A DNA stretch of 64,000 nt from assembly GCF_003569745.1 (NCBI RefSeq), contig NZ_AP018498.1, positions 2,953,001-3,017,000 on the forward strand, written 5' to 3'. Source of the stretch: Altererythrobacter sp. B11. Lineage in GTDB: Bacteria > Pseudomonadota > Alphaproteobacteria > Sphingomonadales > Sphingomonadaceae. Shown here in pieces: positions 33,015-41,759 of this stretch. The notes under the pieces are model-generated. The model saw only the letters and a list, made by a program, of their open reading frames with translations. It made no database searches and was not told the origin of the DNA. How positions within the stretch are numbered: the stretch's first letter is position 1; each line of letters begins with the position of its first letter. A program made the translations under genes and the position numbers.

Positions 33015-35765
33015 ATGCCTTCTCTAGCTCTCCCTGCACTGCATGCCAGCCATGCCGGCACCTGGCTTCGCAGCGCCGACGGCGCCACCCGGGGCATCGG
33101 CAAGGGGGAAGCGGTGATGGCGGCGGCCGACACACCCTTGCTGATCGTGAATGCTCCACTCGTCGCTTCGCGTCTCGGTTATCCCGATCTCTCCGGGCTG
33201 GACCTGCTGGAGCTGTTCGCCTTCGTCCACCCTGCCCGCTTCGTCGTCCCCACGCCCAAGGGTATCGCCCACGCGCTAGGCTTGGAAGAACCGGCAAGCG
33301 ACGATGGCGTGCCGATGCTGCTGCAGCAGGCCGCAGCGGCACTGTTGGCACGCTGCGAGGCGAGCGATTGGCCGGAGCGGGAGGGGGCATGGATGGCGCT
33401 GCAATCCCTGGCGCGCCTGCGCTGGCCTTGGGCGCAGGTCATCGCACCCCATGTTCGCCAGCCGGAGCGAGGCGAGAAATGGCTCTTTTCGCGTCTGCCA
33501 GAATGGGAAGAGACGGCCGAACGGCCTCAGCCAGGCCAGGTCGCAATCGAAGAGTTTGAGATTGAAGCGCGGCTTGATCGGCTCACGGGCGAAGGGGCAG
33601 AACGGCGCGAAGGGCAGCGCAGCTATTCACGGGACGCGGGCAGGATATTCGCCCCGCGCGCACGCCGCGGCGCGCCGCATATGCTGGTGGCGCAGGCGGG
33701 CACGGGCATTGGCAAGACACTCGGCTATCTCGCGCCCGCATCCCTCTGGGCCGAGAAGGCGCAAGGCACAGTGTGGGTCAGCACCTATACCAAGAACCTG
33801 CAGCGGCAGCTTCGCCGGGAGAGCGCGCGCGCATGGCCCGCCGCCCGCCCGGACGGGTCGCGCCCGGTGGTGATCCGCAAGGGGCGCGAGAACTATCTCT
33901 GTCTCCTCAATCTGGAAGATGCATTGCAAGGCGGCTTCGGCGGAAGGGCCGCGGTGCTCGCCCAGCTCGTCGCGCGCTGGGCAGCCTATTCCAGCGATGG
34001 CGACATGATTGGCGGGGATCTGCCCGGCTGGCTCGGCACTTTGTTTCGCAGCCGCGCGATACGCTCGCTCACCGATCAGCGGGGCGAATGCATCTATGCT
34101 GGCTGTCCCCACTACCGCAAATGCTTCATCGAACGCGCTGCCCGGGCGAGTGCGCAGGCCGATCTGGTGATCGCCAATCATGCACTGGTGATGATCAACG
34201 CGGCACGCGGCCGCGATCATGCGCAACGCCCCACTCGCATCATCTTCGACGAAGGCCACCATGTGTTTGAAGCGGCCGACAGCACCTTTGCTGCCGCCCT
34301 CACGGGGCAGGAAGCGATCGAACTTCGCCGCTGGATCGTGGGGCCGGAGCGGGGCTCGCGCGGGCGCCGTCGCGGGCTGGCTGCTCGGCTCGCAGATGTG
34401 GCGAGCTATGATGAAGCGGGCGGCAGGGCTGTCAGCGCCGCGCTCGATGCCGCGGAAGCCTTGCCGCGCGAGGGTTGGCTGCAGCGCATTGCTGAAGGTG
34501 TGCCCTCAGGCCCTGTCGAAGAGCTGCTCGCCGCTGTTCGCGCCCTCACCTATGCGCGCGACGAAAGCGCAAACGGGCCGGGGGGGCAGGAAGCGGGCTA
34601 TGGGCTGGAGACGGAGGCGGCGCAGCTGGAAGGCGATTTCGTGGAACGCGCGCAGGCTGCGGCTGCTGCGCTTGCGGAGATTCGCCAGCCGCTGATCCGA
34701 CTCGGCCTGCGGCTCGAAGCGCTGATCGAGGATGCGCCCGATTGGCTCGATGGGCAGGGTCGCGCGCGGATCGAGGGGGCCCGTCACTCGCTCGCCTGGC
34801 GGGTGGATACGCTGGCCGCATGGGAGGCGCTGCTGGGGCGTCTGGGCGGGCCGGCCGATCCGGACTTTGTGGATTGGCTGGCCGTGGACCGGGCCGAAGC
34901 GCGGGAATACGACATCGGCCTGCACCGCCACTTCCTCGACCCGATGAAGCCCTTTGCCCAAGTCGTGCTCGAACCCGCTCACGGCGTGATGCTGACCAGT
35001 GCAACGCTCTGCGATCGAGTGGACGGCGGCGAGAATTGGGACAGCGCCCTCGCCCGATCCGGCGCAATGCATCTAGATACCCGCCCCATGCTGGCGAGCG
35101 CTCAGAGCCCCTTCGACTATGCTAACCGCGCCGAGGTGCTGATCGTCACCGATGTGAAGAAGGGCGATCTGGCGGGTCTCGCAGGGGCCTATGGCCGCAT
35201 TATCGAAGCGAGCGGGGGCGGCGTGCTGGGCCTTTTTACCGCCATCCGGCGGCTGCGTGCCGTGCATGGCCGCATCGCGGACCGCCTCGCCCGGGCCGGC
35301 TTGCCGCTCTATTCGCAGCATGTCGATCCAATCGACACCGGCACGCTGGTGGACATCTTCCGCGACGATCCCCAGGCCAGCCTGCTCGGCACCGATGCGC
35401 TGCGCGATGGAGTGGACGTGCCGGGACACTCGCTGCGCTGCGTGGTGATGGAACAGGTGCCCTGGCCCAAGCCGAGCATCCTGCATCGCGCGCGCCGTGC
35501 GGCGAATGGCGGCTCTGCCTATGACGACCGCCTGATCCGGGCGCGGCTGGCGCAGGCCTTCGGCCGGCTGATCCGCTCCGCGGGTGACAGTGGCCATTTC
35601 GTCGTCCTCTCCTCCGCCTTTCCGTCGCGCCTGCTCGGTGCCTTTCCGCCCGGCACTCCCGTGGTGCGGCTGACTCTCGACGAGGCTTTACAACGCGTCG
35701 CCGCAGGTGTTTGCTCGGCGGGCGAGGCCGATCGGCCGGCGGTGCGGGAAGAGGAACGCGACTAG
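33015..35765 (+). CDS. DinG-type ATP-dependent DNA helicase
   Basis: 916-aa superfamily 2 helicase of the DinG/XPD group. An N-terminal part of about 200 residues precedes Walker A (AQAGTGIGKTLGYL, near residue 230), motif Ia WVSTYTKNLQRQL, a cysteine cluster suited to an iron-sulfur site (LCLLN..., ECIYAGCPHYRKCF), the DEAH-like box IIFDEGHHVFEAAD and C-terminal motifs IV-VI (LLGTDALRDGVDVPG, QAFGRLIRSAGD). It unwinds forked or branched DNA 5' to 3'. The Cys spacing is consistent with a 4Fe-4S cluster. sixA starts 1 bp after the stop. Confidence 0.88.
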   Translation: MPSLALPALHASHAGTWLRSADGATRGIGKGEAVMAAADTPLLIVNAPLVASRLGYPDLSGLDLLELFAFVHPARFVVPTPKGIAHALGLEEPASDDGVPMLLQQAAAALLARCEASDWPEREGAWMALQSLARLRWPWAQVIAPHVRQPERGEKWLFSRLPEWEETAERPQPGQVAIEEFEIEARLDRLTGEGAERREGQRSYSRDAGRIFAPRARRGAPHMLVAQAGTGIGKTLGYLAPASLWAEKAQGTVWVSTYTKNLQRQLRRESARAWPAARPDGSRPVVIRKGRENYLCLLNLEDALQGGFGGRAAVLAQLVARWAAYSSDGDMIGGDLPGWLGTLFRSRAIRSLTDQRGECIYAGCPHYRKCFIERAARASAQADLVIANHALVMINAARGRDHAQRPTRIIFDEGHHVFEAADSTFAAALTGQEAIELRRWIVGPERGSRGRRRGLAARLADVASYDEAGGRAVSAALDAAEALPREGWLQRIAEGVPSGPVEELLAAVRALTYARDESANGPGGQEAGYGLETEAAQLEGDFVERAQAAAAALAEIRQPLIRLGLRLEALIEDAPDWLDGQGRARIEGARHSLAWRVDTLAAWEALLGRLGGPADPDFVDWLAVDRAEAREYDIGLHRHFLDPMKPFAQVVLEPAHGVMLTSATLCDRVDGGENWDSALARSGAMHLDTRPMLASAQSPFDYANRAEVLIVTDVKKGDLAGLAGAYGRIIEASGGGVLGLFTAIRRLRAVHGRIADRLARAGLPLYSQHVDPIDTGTLVDIFRDDPQASLLGTDALRDGVDVPGHSLRCVVMEQVPWPKPSILHRARRAANGGSAYDDRLIRARLAQAFGRLIRSAGDSGHFVVLSSAFPSRLLGAFPPGTPVVRLTLDEALQRVAAGVCSAGEADRPAVREEERD

Positions 35766-35766
35766 G

Positions 35767-36303
35767 GTGAAACTGCTCGGCCTGCTGCGGCACGCGAAGT
35801 CGGACTGGGAAGATCTCTCGCTGCGGGATTTCGATCGCGGGCTCAATGCGCGTGGACGGCGTGGCGCGGCGCTGATGGGCGAACATATCCGCGAGCATGG
35901 CGTTCGCTGGGACAGGCTGGTCGCCAGCCCCGCGCTACGGGTGAAGCTGACGCTGGAGTCCGCACGCGTTGTCCAACCGATCGAGTGGGAACGCGAAGCC
36001 TACCTCGCCGACGCCGACACGCTGCTCACCATCCTGCGCAAGGTCGAAGGCGATCCGCGGACGCTGCTGCTCGCCGGGCATAATCCGGGGCTGCAGGATC
36101 TGATCTTCACGCTGGTGCCGCGCGATGAGGAAAACGAGCTGTACGTCGCCGCCTCCCGCAAATATCCCACCGCCACCTTCGCCGTGCTTGAGCTCGATAT
36201 CGACCAATGGGCCGATGCCGCGCCCGGTTGCGGGCGGCTGGTCCACTTCGCCCGCCCGCGCGATCTCGATCCAGAACTAGGGCCGGAGCGACTGCGCTCC
36301 TGA
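35767..36303 (+). CDS. sixA: Phosphohistidine phosphatase, SixA family
   Basis: 178-aa histidine-phosphatase superfamily protein. The N-terminal LLRHAKSDWED has the phospho-accepting His of the RHG/RHA motif, followed by FDRGLNARGRRGA and SPALRVKLTLESA, and LLAGHNPGLQDLI with the second catalytic His. SixA removes phosphate from histidine phosphotransfer proteins such as HPt domains. GTG start at 35767, 1 bp after the helicase stop (35765); the frame is open back to 35707, but that would overlap the helicase gene. Convergent with merR. Confidence 0.86.
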   Translation: MKLLGLLRHAKSDWEDLSLRDFDRGLNARGRRGAALMGEHIREHGVRWDRLVASPALRVKLTLESARVVQPIEWEREAYLADADTLLTILRKVEGDPRTLLLAGHNPGLQDLIFTLVPRDEENELYVAASRKYPTATFAVLELDIDQWADAAPGCGRLVHFARPRDLDPELGPERLRS

Positions 36304-36314
36304 CGCCTGACGGC

Positions 36315-36710
36315 TCAGGACAATGCGCTGGATAGTCGCGCGCGAATCGCCTGCAATTGCGGCAACACGTCCCCGGTTGCGGCAGAGAACTGCGGCGCAC
36401 GGCGGTGTTCCTGCCCCTCGCCAACGGCGGCGCCTTCCTTCCCCTGATCGAGCAGCTGGCGCGCGCCTTTCAGCGTATAGCCTTCGCGATTGACCAGCCG
36501 GTCGATGGTGGAGAGCAACTCCACATCCTCCGTCCGGTAGTAGCGGCGGCCGCCGCTGCGCTTCAGCGGGCGGAGCGCGGGAAACTGCTGTTCCCAATAG
36601 CGGAGAACATGCTGCTTGATCCCCAGCGCGGCGGCCACCTCCCCGATGGTGCGCAGCGCCTGCGGATCCTTCCCGTCGTCGAAACGCAGCTGGCGGGGCT
36701 CGTCACTCAC
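36315..36710 (-). CDS. MerR-family transcriptional regulator
   Basis: 131-aa regulator with an N-terminal winged helix: TIGEVAAALGIKQHVLRYWEQQFPAL and GGRRYYRTEDVELLSTIDRL, then a dimerisation helix VNREGYTLKGARQLLDQG and a variable tail of about 50 residues. No Cys-rich metal-binding end, so the signal is not obvious. It lies 4 bp downstream of ihfA on the same strand, an arrangement conserved in alphaproteobacteria (rpmF-plsX-fabH-ihfA-merR). Confidence 0.88.
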   Translation of the reverse strand: MSDEPRQLRFDDGKDPQALRTIGEVAAALGIKQHVLRYWEQQFPALRPLKRSGGRRYYRTEDVELLSTIDRLVNREGYTLKGARQLLDQGKEGAAVGEGQEHRRAPQFSAATGDVLPQLQAIRARLSSALS

Positions 36711-36714
36711 GCCG

Positions 36715-37014
36715 TCAGGCCCCGGCCACGCGGTCCTTCAGCTTCTGGCTGGCGCGGAAGGTCAGCACCCGGCGCGGGGTGATCGGCACTTCCACCCCGG
36801 TCTTGGGGTTGCGGCCGACGCGTTCCTTCTTGTCGCGCAGCACAAAGCTGCCGAAGCCCGAAATCTTCACATTCTCGCCGTCGCTCATCGCATCGCACAT
36901 CTTCTCGAGAATCGACTCGACAAGGTGCAGGCTTTCGGCGCGCGAAAGGCCCATCTTGCGGTTCACTGCTTCAGCCAGGTCAGCGCGGGTGAGTGTTCCC
37001 ACGGATCGCATCAT
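36715..37014 (-). CDS. ihfA: Integration host factor alpha subunit
   Basis: 99-aa DNA-bending protein of the HU/IHF family. Seen: [22 protein letters not shown], then [16 protein letters not shown] and the beta-arm [20 protein letters not shown], with the conserved Pro that intercalates into DNA in [10 protein letters not shown]. Acts with IhfB in replication, recombination and gene control; in Caulobacter IHF is also a co-activator of GTA genes. Start at 37014 (MMRSVGTL), with GAGAGGGGGC upstream; the second ATG at 37011 is possible. Upstream in-frame ATG at 37059 rejected. Confidence 0.95.
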   Translation of the reverse strand: MMRSVGTLTRADLAEAVNRKMGLSRAESLHLVESILEKMCDAMSDGENVKISGFGSFVLRDKKERVGRNPKTGVEVPITPRRVLTFRASQKLKDRVAGA

Positions 37015-37113
37015 AGAAATGCGCCCCCTCTCATAAGTGCATGAACAACCCGCGGGCACGAATGGCGGATTTGCGCCGCTTTGGCAAGCGCACCCGCGGA
37101 AATCGCCTGGCCG

Positions 37114-38076
37114 TCAGACGCGCAACAGGCTTGCCCCCCAGGTGAAGCCGCCGCCCATCGCTTCCAGCATCACCAGATCGCCCGGCTTGATCCGTCCATC
37201 GCGCCGGGCGACGTCGAAAGCCAGCGGGACCGAGGCGGCCGAGGTGTTGGCGTGGCGATCCACGGTGACGACGACCTTTTCCGCCGGCAAGCCGAGCTTG
37301 CGCGCGGTGGCATCGAGGATGCGCAGATTGGCCTGGTGCGGCACCACCCAGTCCACATCTTCCGCGGCAGTACCGGTCGCTTCCAGCACCTCTTCGAGAA
37401 CCTGCGCCAGATTGACGACGGCGTGGCGAAACACCTCCCGTCCCTTCATCCGCACCTTGCCGACCGTTCCGGTGGTGGACGGACCGCCATCGACGTAAAG
37501 CAGTTCGCGATGCTGGCCATCGGCGTGGAGCCGGCTGGCAAGCACGCCCGGCCCGTCCTCCGTCACATCCTCCGCCCGCAGTACGAAGGCACCCGCGCCA
37601 TCGCCGAACAGCACGCAAGTGGTGCGATCCTCCCAGTCGAGGATGCGGCTGAACGTTTCCGCCCCGATGACCAGCGCCGTCCGCGCAAGGCCGGTGCGCA
37701 GCATGGCATCGGCCGTCGCCAGCGCATAAAGGAAGCCGGAACATACGGCTGCCACATCGAAGGCCGCGCCGTGGCAGCCGAGCGCCGCCTGTACCTGCGT
37801 GGCCGTAGCGGGAAAGGTGCTATCGGGCGTCGCGGTGGCGAGCACGATCAGATCGACCTCGCCCGCGTCGATTCCCGCATCTGCCAGTGCAGCCCGCGCC
37901 GCAGCGGTGGCGAGCGAGCCGGTGGTCTCACCCTCCCCCGCGATATAGCGATTGGTGATGCCGGTCCGCTCGCGAATCCACTCGTCGCTGGTGTCCACCG
38001 TCTTCGCCAGCTCCGCATTGGAGACGGCGCGTTTCGGCAAGGCAGAGCCCGCCCCCTTCAAGACGCTGCGAATCAC
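37114..38076 (-). CDS. fabH: Beta-ketoacyl-ACP synthase III
   Basis: 320-aa condensing enzyme that starts fatty-acid synthesis from acetyl-CoA and malonyl-ACP. Catalytic Cys in [12 protein letters not shown] (about residue 113), His in [11 protein letters not shown] and Asn near the C-terminus form the usual triad region; GDGAGAFVL and [11 protein letters not shown] are family signatures. Length matches E. coli FabH (317). ATGA overlap of 4 bp with the plsX stop (38073-38076) implies translational coupling. Confidence 0.96.
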   Translation of the reverse strand: MIRSVLKGAGSALPKRAVSNAELAKTVDTSDEWIRERTGITNRYIAGEGETTGSLATAAARAALADAGIDAGEVDLIVLATATPDSTFPATATQVQAALGCHGAAFDVAAVCSGFLYALATADAMLRTGLARTALVIGAETFSRILDWEDRTTCVLFGDGAGAFVLRAEDVTEDGPGVLASRLHADGQHRELLYVDGGPSTTGTVGKVRMKGREVFRHAVVNLAQVLEEVLEATGTAAEDVDWVVPHQANLRILDATARKLGLPAEKVVVTVDRHANTSAASVPLAFDVARRDGRIKPGDLVMLEAMGGGFTWGASLLRV

Positions 38077-39131
38077 TTGCCGGCCCCGACCATTCCGTTC
38101 TCGCGCAGTCGCTCCTCACCCAGTTCGGCAAGGTCGGCGGTAATGCGCTCCGTAAGACTTTCCTCCAGCAGCCGCGCCGCGACCGCCACCGCATTGGCGA
38201 CGCCCCCGGCGGTGGCACTGCCGTGCGATTTCACCACCACGCCGTTGAGGCCGAGGAAGACCGCGCCGTTGTGATTGTTGGGATCGAGATGATGGCGCAG
38301 CAGTTCGGTGGCCGGCCGTGAAATCAGGAAACCGATCTTGGACCGGAGCGAGCTGCGGAAGGCATCCTTCAACAGGTCGGTAACGAAGCGGGCCGATCCC
38401 TCGATCGCCTTCAAGGCGATATTGCCGGAGAAGCCATCGGTCACCACCACGTCCACATCGCCGCGGTTGATCTTGTCGGCTTCCACGAAGCCTTCGAAGC
38501 TCAGCGAAAGGCCGTGCGCTGCACGCAGCATCTGCGCGGCGTCCTGCAGCCGGTCAGTGCCCTTGATCTCTTCCGTCCCGATGTTCAGCAGCCGCACTCG
38601 CGGCGCCTCGCGCCCGGTGACGATGCGCGCATAGGCCGCGCCCATGATGGAAAACTGCACCAGATTGCGCGCGTCGCATTCGGTGTTGGCGCCGAGATCG
38701 AGCATGATCACGTCATTCTCGCCCAGCGTGGGCATCAGCGCCGCCAGCGCCGGGCGATCGATGCCCGGCATGGTGCGCAGGGCGAGCTTGCTCATCGCCA
38801 TCAGCGCGCCGGTATTGCCCGCGCTCACCGCGGCGCCGGCATCGCCGCGCTTTACCGCATTGATCGCCAGCCCCATGGACGTGGTCTTTGCGCGGCGCAG
38901 CGCCTGGGTGGGGCGTTCATCCCCGCCCACGACATCCTCGCAATGGAGGATTTCAGACGCCTCGCGCATGTTCGGGTGACTTTCCAGCGCGCGTTCGATG
39001 CGTGCCTGGTCACCCACCAGCAGGAATTTGAACTGTTCATGGCGACGGCGCGCGAGCGCCGCGCCCGAGATCATCACGCGCACGCCCTCATCGCCGCCCA
39101 TCGCATCCACAGCGATACGCGGCAGGCTCAT
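38073..39131 (-). CDS. plsX: Phosphate acyltransferase PlsX
   Basis: 352-aa soluble enzyme making acyl-phosphate from acyl-ACP for phospholipid synthesis with PlsY. Begins [22 protein letters not shown], has [40 protein letters not shown] and a C-terminal [14 protein letters not shown], all strongly conserved. ATG at 39131; rpmF ends 24 bp upstream of it on the same strand. Confidence 0.96.
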   Translation of the reverse strand: MSLPRIAVDAMGGDEGVRVMISGAALARRRHEQFKFLLVGDQARIERALESHPNMREASEILHCEDVVGGDERPTQALRRAKTTSMGLAINAVKRGDAGAAVSAGNTGALMAMSKLALRTMPGIDRPALAALMPTLGENDVIMLDLGANTECDARNLVQFSIMGAAYARIVTGREAPRVRLLNIGTEEIKGTDRLQDAAQMLRAAHGLSLSFEGFVEADKINRGDVDVVVTDGFSGNIALKAIEGSARFVTDLLKDAFRSSLRSKIGFLISRPATELLRHHLDPNNHNGAVFLGLNGVVVKSHGSATAGGVANAVAVAARLLEESLTERITADLAELGEERLRENGMVGAGK

Positions 39132-39155
39132 GCGTTCATTCCTTGACCAGAGGGC

Positions 39156-39335
39156 TTAGAGCCCGACCGAGACGATCTCGCGCCCGTTGTAATGGCCGCA
39201 ATGATTGCAAAGGTTATGCGGACGCTTCAGTTCCCCGCAGTTCGAACATTCATGGAATGCCTCGACCTTCAGCGAATCATGCGACCGGCGGTTGCCCCGG
39301 CGATGCGGCGATACTTTTCTTTTAGGGACAGCCAT
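39156..39335 (-). CDS. rpmF: 50S ribosomal protein L32
   Basis: 59-aa L32. Begins [20 protein letters not shown] and has the zinc-ribbon type Cys pairs [18 protein letters not shown], so this is the zinc-binding form. Start at 39335; a longer in-frame ATG at 39392 is rejected. First gene of rpmF-plsX-fabH-ihfA-merR on the minus strand. Confidence 0.97.
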   Translation of the reverse strand: MAVPKRKVSPHRRGNRRSHDSLKVEAFHECSNCGELKRPHNLCNHCGHYNGREIVSVGL

Positions 39336-39484
39336 TGAGGCACCTGTTCCTTGAAATCTTGTCGTCTTTTGCGGTCGCCCTAGGCCATGCACCTTGCATA
39401 GGCAAGGGCAGTGGCGGCAGGTGCAACCATGCGGCGAAGGCGCGCGCTATAGCGATTTTTCAGCCATGCGCAAGGCATCCGGCA

Positions 39485-40171
39485 TCACTTCCCTGCCGCG
39501 ATCGCAGCATCGCCGACATAGGGATTGCTACGCCTTTCCTGCCCGAAGGTGCTGTGCGGGCCATGCCCCGGCACGAAGGTGACATCATCGCCCAGCGGCC
39601 ACAGCTTGCCCGTGATCGCATCCAGCAGATCCTGGTGGTTGCCCATGGGGAAATCGGTGCGCCCGATCGAGCCCTGAAACAGCACGTCCCCCACGAAGGC
39701 GAAGCGCGTGGGGCGATGAAAGAACACCACATGGCCCGGCGTGTGACCGGGGCAGTGAATCACTTCCAGTTCCACCTCGCCGAAGGACACGGTGTCGCCA
39801 TCCTCCAGCCAGCGTGTCGGTTCGAACACTTTGGTGTGCATCTGGAACCGCGGCCCGTCGTCCTCCAGCCGCGAAATCCAGAACCGATCATCCTCATGCG
39901 GGCCTTCGATCGGCAGCGCCAGTTCGGCCGCCAGCATCCCCGCCTGCCCGCAATGATCGGCATGACCATGGGTGAGCAGGATCTTCTCCAGCGTCACCCC
40001 CGCCCGCTCAACCGCGTCCTTCAGCTTGTCGAGATCACCCCCGGGATCGATCAGCGCGCCCCGCATCGTCCTGCTGCACCATACCAGCGAGCAGTTCTGC
40101 TGGAACGCGGTGACGGGAATGATCGCGGCGCGCAACGGCGCCTCCTGCCGGCTGTCCTGAGTGGCTGTCAT
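39485..40171 (-). CDS. MBL-fold metallo-hydrolase (glyoxalase II-like)
   Basis: 228-aa metallo-beta-lactamase fold protein. Metal motif LLTHGHADHCGQAG (HxHxDH), later ligands in VIHCPGHTPGHVVFF and FVGDVLFQGSIGRTDF, and FVPGHGPHSTFGQE. Shape and length match the YcbL/hydroxyacylglutathione hydrolase group. It probably hydrolyses thioesters such as S-lactoylglutathione, but the exact substrate is unknown. Start at 40171 (MTATQDSRQEAPLR); the frame is open to 40405 but the extension contains no family sequence. A TGTAGGAAA motif lies 170 bp upstream. Confidence 0.9.
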   Translation of the reverse strand: MTATQDSRQEAPLRAAIIPVTAFQQNCSLVWCSRTMRGALIDPGGDLDKLKDAVERAGVTLEKILLTHGHADHCGQAGMLAAELALPIEGPHEDDRFWISRLEDDGPRFQMHTKVFEPTRWLEDGDTVSFGEVELEVIHCPGHTPGHVVFFHRPTRFAFVGDVLFQGSIGRTDFPMGNHQDLLDAITGKLWPLGDDVTFVPGHGPHSTFGQERRSNPYVGDAAIAAGK

Positions 40172-40341
40172 GCCCCCGAAAGTGGCGGCACGATCCGCCG
40201 ATTGCAAGCCAGGCCTGGAACACGCTGGAACAGGGTTCATGGCAGAAAATCCTGGGGCAGCAGGACGGGGTGTTTTGTCGGGGTTACAGAAGGTTGGGCG
40301 GGGTTTTTGCGCATTGGTGGAAGAAGGCACAGAGGTGGCGG

Positions 40342-40350
40342 TGTAGGAAA
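40342..40350 (+). promoter_or_regulatory. TGTAGGAAA motif, site C
   Basis: TGTAGGAAA, extended TGTAGGAAAATG, identical to the site at 7876. It lies in the intergenic region upstream of the MBL gene (minus strand) and about 50 bp before the GIY-YIG cassette. Target uncertain. Confidence 0.4.
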
Positions 40351-40398
40351 ATGTGTTGGATTGTTTGGCGAGGCAGCGGCGGGATCGCCAGCACCCTC

Positions 40399-40427
40399 TC
40401 GTCATCCCAGCGAAAGCTGGGATCGCT
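40399..40427. repeat. REP-like palindrome, left boundary of GIY-YIG cassette
   Basis: ATCCCAGC GAAA GCTGGGAT is an 8-bp stem with a GAAA tetraloop, framed by CGTC and CGCT. The whole 29-bp sequence is the exact reverse complement of 40763-40791. Its edge is 24 bp from the GIY-YIG stop codon. Related head sequence CGTCAT-CCC also occurs at 55554, so it belongs to a dispersed repeat family of this genome. Confidence 0.85.
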
Positions 40428-40451
40428 ATCGGCCCGGCAGATCCACCCGCT

Positions 40452-40739
40452 TCACGCGAGCAGCACCTCGAACAGATCGCGCCATTCCGGATTGCTGCGC
40501 TCGATCAATTCGATCTTCCACGCCCGCTTCCAGGCCTTCAGGGCTTTCTCGCGGGCGATCGCTGTGGCGATGTCGGTATGCTCTTCCGCCAACACCAACT
40601 GCCTCAGGCCATAGCGGCGGCAGAAAGCCGAGCCGGTGCCCGCTCGGTGCTGCATCATTCGCGCGGCCAGATCGGCCGTGACGCCGATGTACAGCACGCC
40701 ATGAGGCTTGTTGGTGAGGATGTAGGTCCAGCCGCTCAT
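40452..40739 (-). CDS. GIY-YIG nuclease-family protein
   Basis: 95-aa single-domain protein of the GIY-YIG superfamily (COG2827/UPF0213-like group). The motif SGWTYILTNKPHGVLYIGVT carries the Tyr and YIG elements; a downstream Arg (DLAARMMQHRAG) and a Glu (EEHTDIATAIAREKALKAWK) fit catalytic positions. These small nucleases cut DNA in some relatives, but most cellular copies have no assigned job. The start is ATG 40739, because the frame further upstream reads through the right repeat. The gene is flanked on both sides by the same 29-bp inverted repeat, 23-24 bp from start and stop. Confidence 0.88.
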   Translation of the reverse strand: MSGWTYILTNKPHGVLYIGVTADLAARMMQHRAGTGSAFCRRYGLRQLVLAEEHTDIATAIAREKALKAWKRAWKIELIERSNPEWRDLFEVLLA

Positions 40740-40762
40740 CGGAAAGCTTATACCAAGAGGCC

Positions 40763-40791
40763 AGCGATCCCAGCTTTCGCTGGGATGACGA
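40763..40791. repeat. REP-like palindrome, right boundary of GIY-YIG cassette
   Basis: Exact reverse complement of 40399-40427. Stem ATCCCAGC/GCTGGGAT with loop TTTC, ending in GATGACG. It lies 23 bp upstream of the GIY-YIG start codon and 25 bp from the S24 regulator stop. The pair brackets a 393-bp unit (40399-40791). Confidence 0.85.
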
Positions 40792-40816
40792 TGGGGTTTG
40801 ACTGGGCCATCAACCC

Positions 40817-41443
40817 CTACAACCGCCCGCTCTTCCACACCACGCGCCCCACCAGATCGACCTCGTCCAAACCCACTTCAATCGGATCATAGGCCTCGTT
40901 CGCGCTGATCAGGCGCAGCGTGCCGGGGGCGCCGGACTGGACGCGCTTCACATGCAGTACCTCGCCCATGCGCAGCACGTGCACACCTTCGCGGAAAGGG
41001 CGCGGGGTGCGGTCCACCAGGATCTCGTCGCCATCGCGCAGCAGGGGGTCCATCGAATCGCCCATCACACGGATCGAGGACAGCATGGCCGGGTCCAACC
41101 CCTGTTCGCGCAGCCAGCGGCGCGAGAAGCGGAAGGCGTCGAAGGGAATTTCCTCCGCTCCCAAGGCGCCGGGCCCGGCCGAGGCGTCGAGCGGCAGCCG
41201 CGGCACTTCCACCCATTCGCCTGTCTCGGCGTAGGACATTTCCTCCGAACCGCCGAGTTCCGATTCGGCCACGCCGAAGAAGCGGGCGAGATGCCGACGA
41301 TCCTCCTCCTCCAGCTTTCGCGGGCTGCCTTTGGTGATATATTGCTGCAAATAGCTGGAATTGCGCCCCAACATACGAGAGAGGGCAGCCAGGCTGCTGC
41401 CCCGCTCCCGCGCCAGAGCAGCAAGTTTTTCACGCGCGGACAT
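40817..41443 (-). CDS. XRE-family S24 (LexA/CI-like) repressor
   Basis: 208-aa regulator. Residues 1-65 form a helix-turn-helix (LSRMLGRNSSYLQQYITKGSPRKL region, recognition around 26-42). The C-terminus (about 95-208) is an S24 peptidase domain with nucleophile Ser130 in VMGDSMDPLL and Lys166 in LHVKRV. An Ala-Gly pair at 89-90 (SAGPG), 41 residues before Ser130, fits the cleavage site spacing of LexA/CI proteins, so RecA-stimulated self-cleavage is possible though unproven. The divergent promoter region carries a multi-half-site operator (41474-41512). The protein may control itself and the two small divergent genes. Confidence 0.87.
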   Translation of the reverse strand: MSAREKLAALARERGSSLAALSRMLGRNSSYLQQYITKGSPRKLEEEDRRHLARFFGVAESELGGSEEMSYAETGEWVEVPRLPLDASAGPGALGAEEIPFDAFRFSRRWLREQGLDPAMLSSIRVMGDSMDPLLRDGDEILVDRTPRPFREGVHVLRMGEVLHVKRVQSGAPGTLRLISANEAYDPIEVGLDEVDLVGRVVWKSGRL

Positions 41444-41473
41444 GGCGGATTTCCTGCGATGTGATCACGCATT

Positions 41474-41512
41474 CTTCCTACACGTAGGATTTTTCCTAGA
41501 CAAGTAGGATTT
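41474..41512. promoter_or_regulatory. Operator array of the S24 repressor
   Basis: Four alternating half-sites: TCCTA (41476-41480), TAGGA (41485-41489), TCCTA (41494-41498), TAGGA (41505-41509), with spacers 4, 4 and 6 nt. The arms extend to TCCTAC/GTAGGA in the first dyad. On the minus strand the left part reads TGTAGGAAG, matching the motif at 7876, 12937 and 40342. It lies 30 bp before the repressor start and 60-95 bp before the divergent gene. Confidence 0.65.
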
Positions 41513-41570
41513 CCCGCGCGAACTGATTCCCTGTCGATTCGCCCGCTACGGGTTCAGCAGAGGACAGGCC

Positions 41571-41759
41571 ATGCTCATCCGCAAGATCGAGGTTTTCCTG
41601 CGCCACACCGGCATGACGGCCACCCGCTTCGGCCGGATGGCAACGCATGATCCGCGTTTCGTGCTCGACCTCCGCAACGGCCGGACGCCGCGCCCGCATA
41701 CGGAAAAACGGGTGGAACATTTCATGAACATTTATTGGGGAAAAGGCGATGTATTCTGA
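41571..41759 (+). CDS. Small conserved protein divergent from S24 repressor
   Basis: 62-aa basic protein, MLIRKIEVFLRHTGMTATRF then GRMATHDPRFVLDLRNGRTP and a tail HFMNIYWGKGDVF. I do not recognise a named family; I believe similar 60-70-aa proteins occur in sphingomonads, but cannot check. The beginning resembles a short helix-turn-helix (FLRHTGMTATRFGRMATHDPRF), so a DNA-binding role is possible. ATG at 41571 has AGAGGACAGGCC before it. It overlaps the start of the following gene by 11 bp. Confidence 0.6.
   Translation: MLIRKIEVFLRHTGMTATRFGRMATHDPRFVLDLRNGRTPRPHTEKRVEHFMNIYWGKGDVF

Noticed and set aside
39335-40681. 448-codon open frame on the plus strand
   Set aside because: Antisense to the MBL gene and GIY-YIG gene and reads through the REP repeat; no domain.
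40452-40838. Longer GIY-YIG protein of 128 residues
   Set aside because: The first 33 codons come from the right REP repeat and the end of the S24 gene; the GIY-YIG domain starts at 40739.
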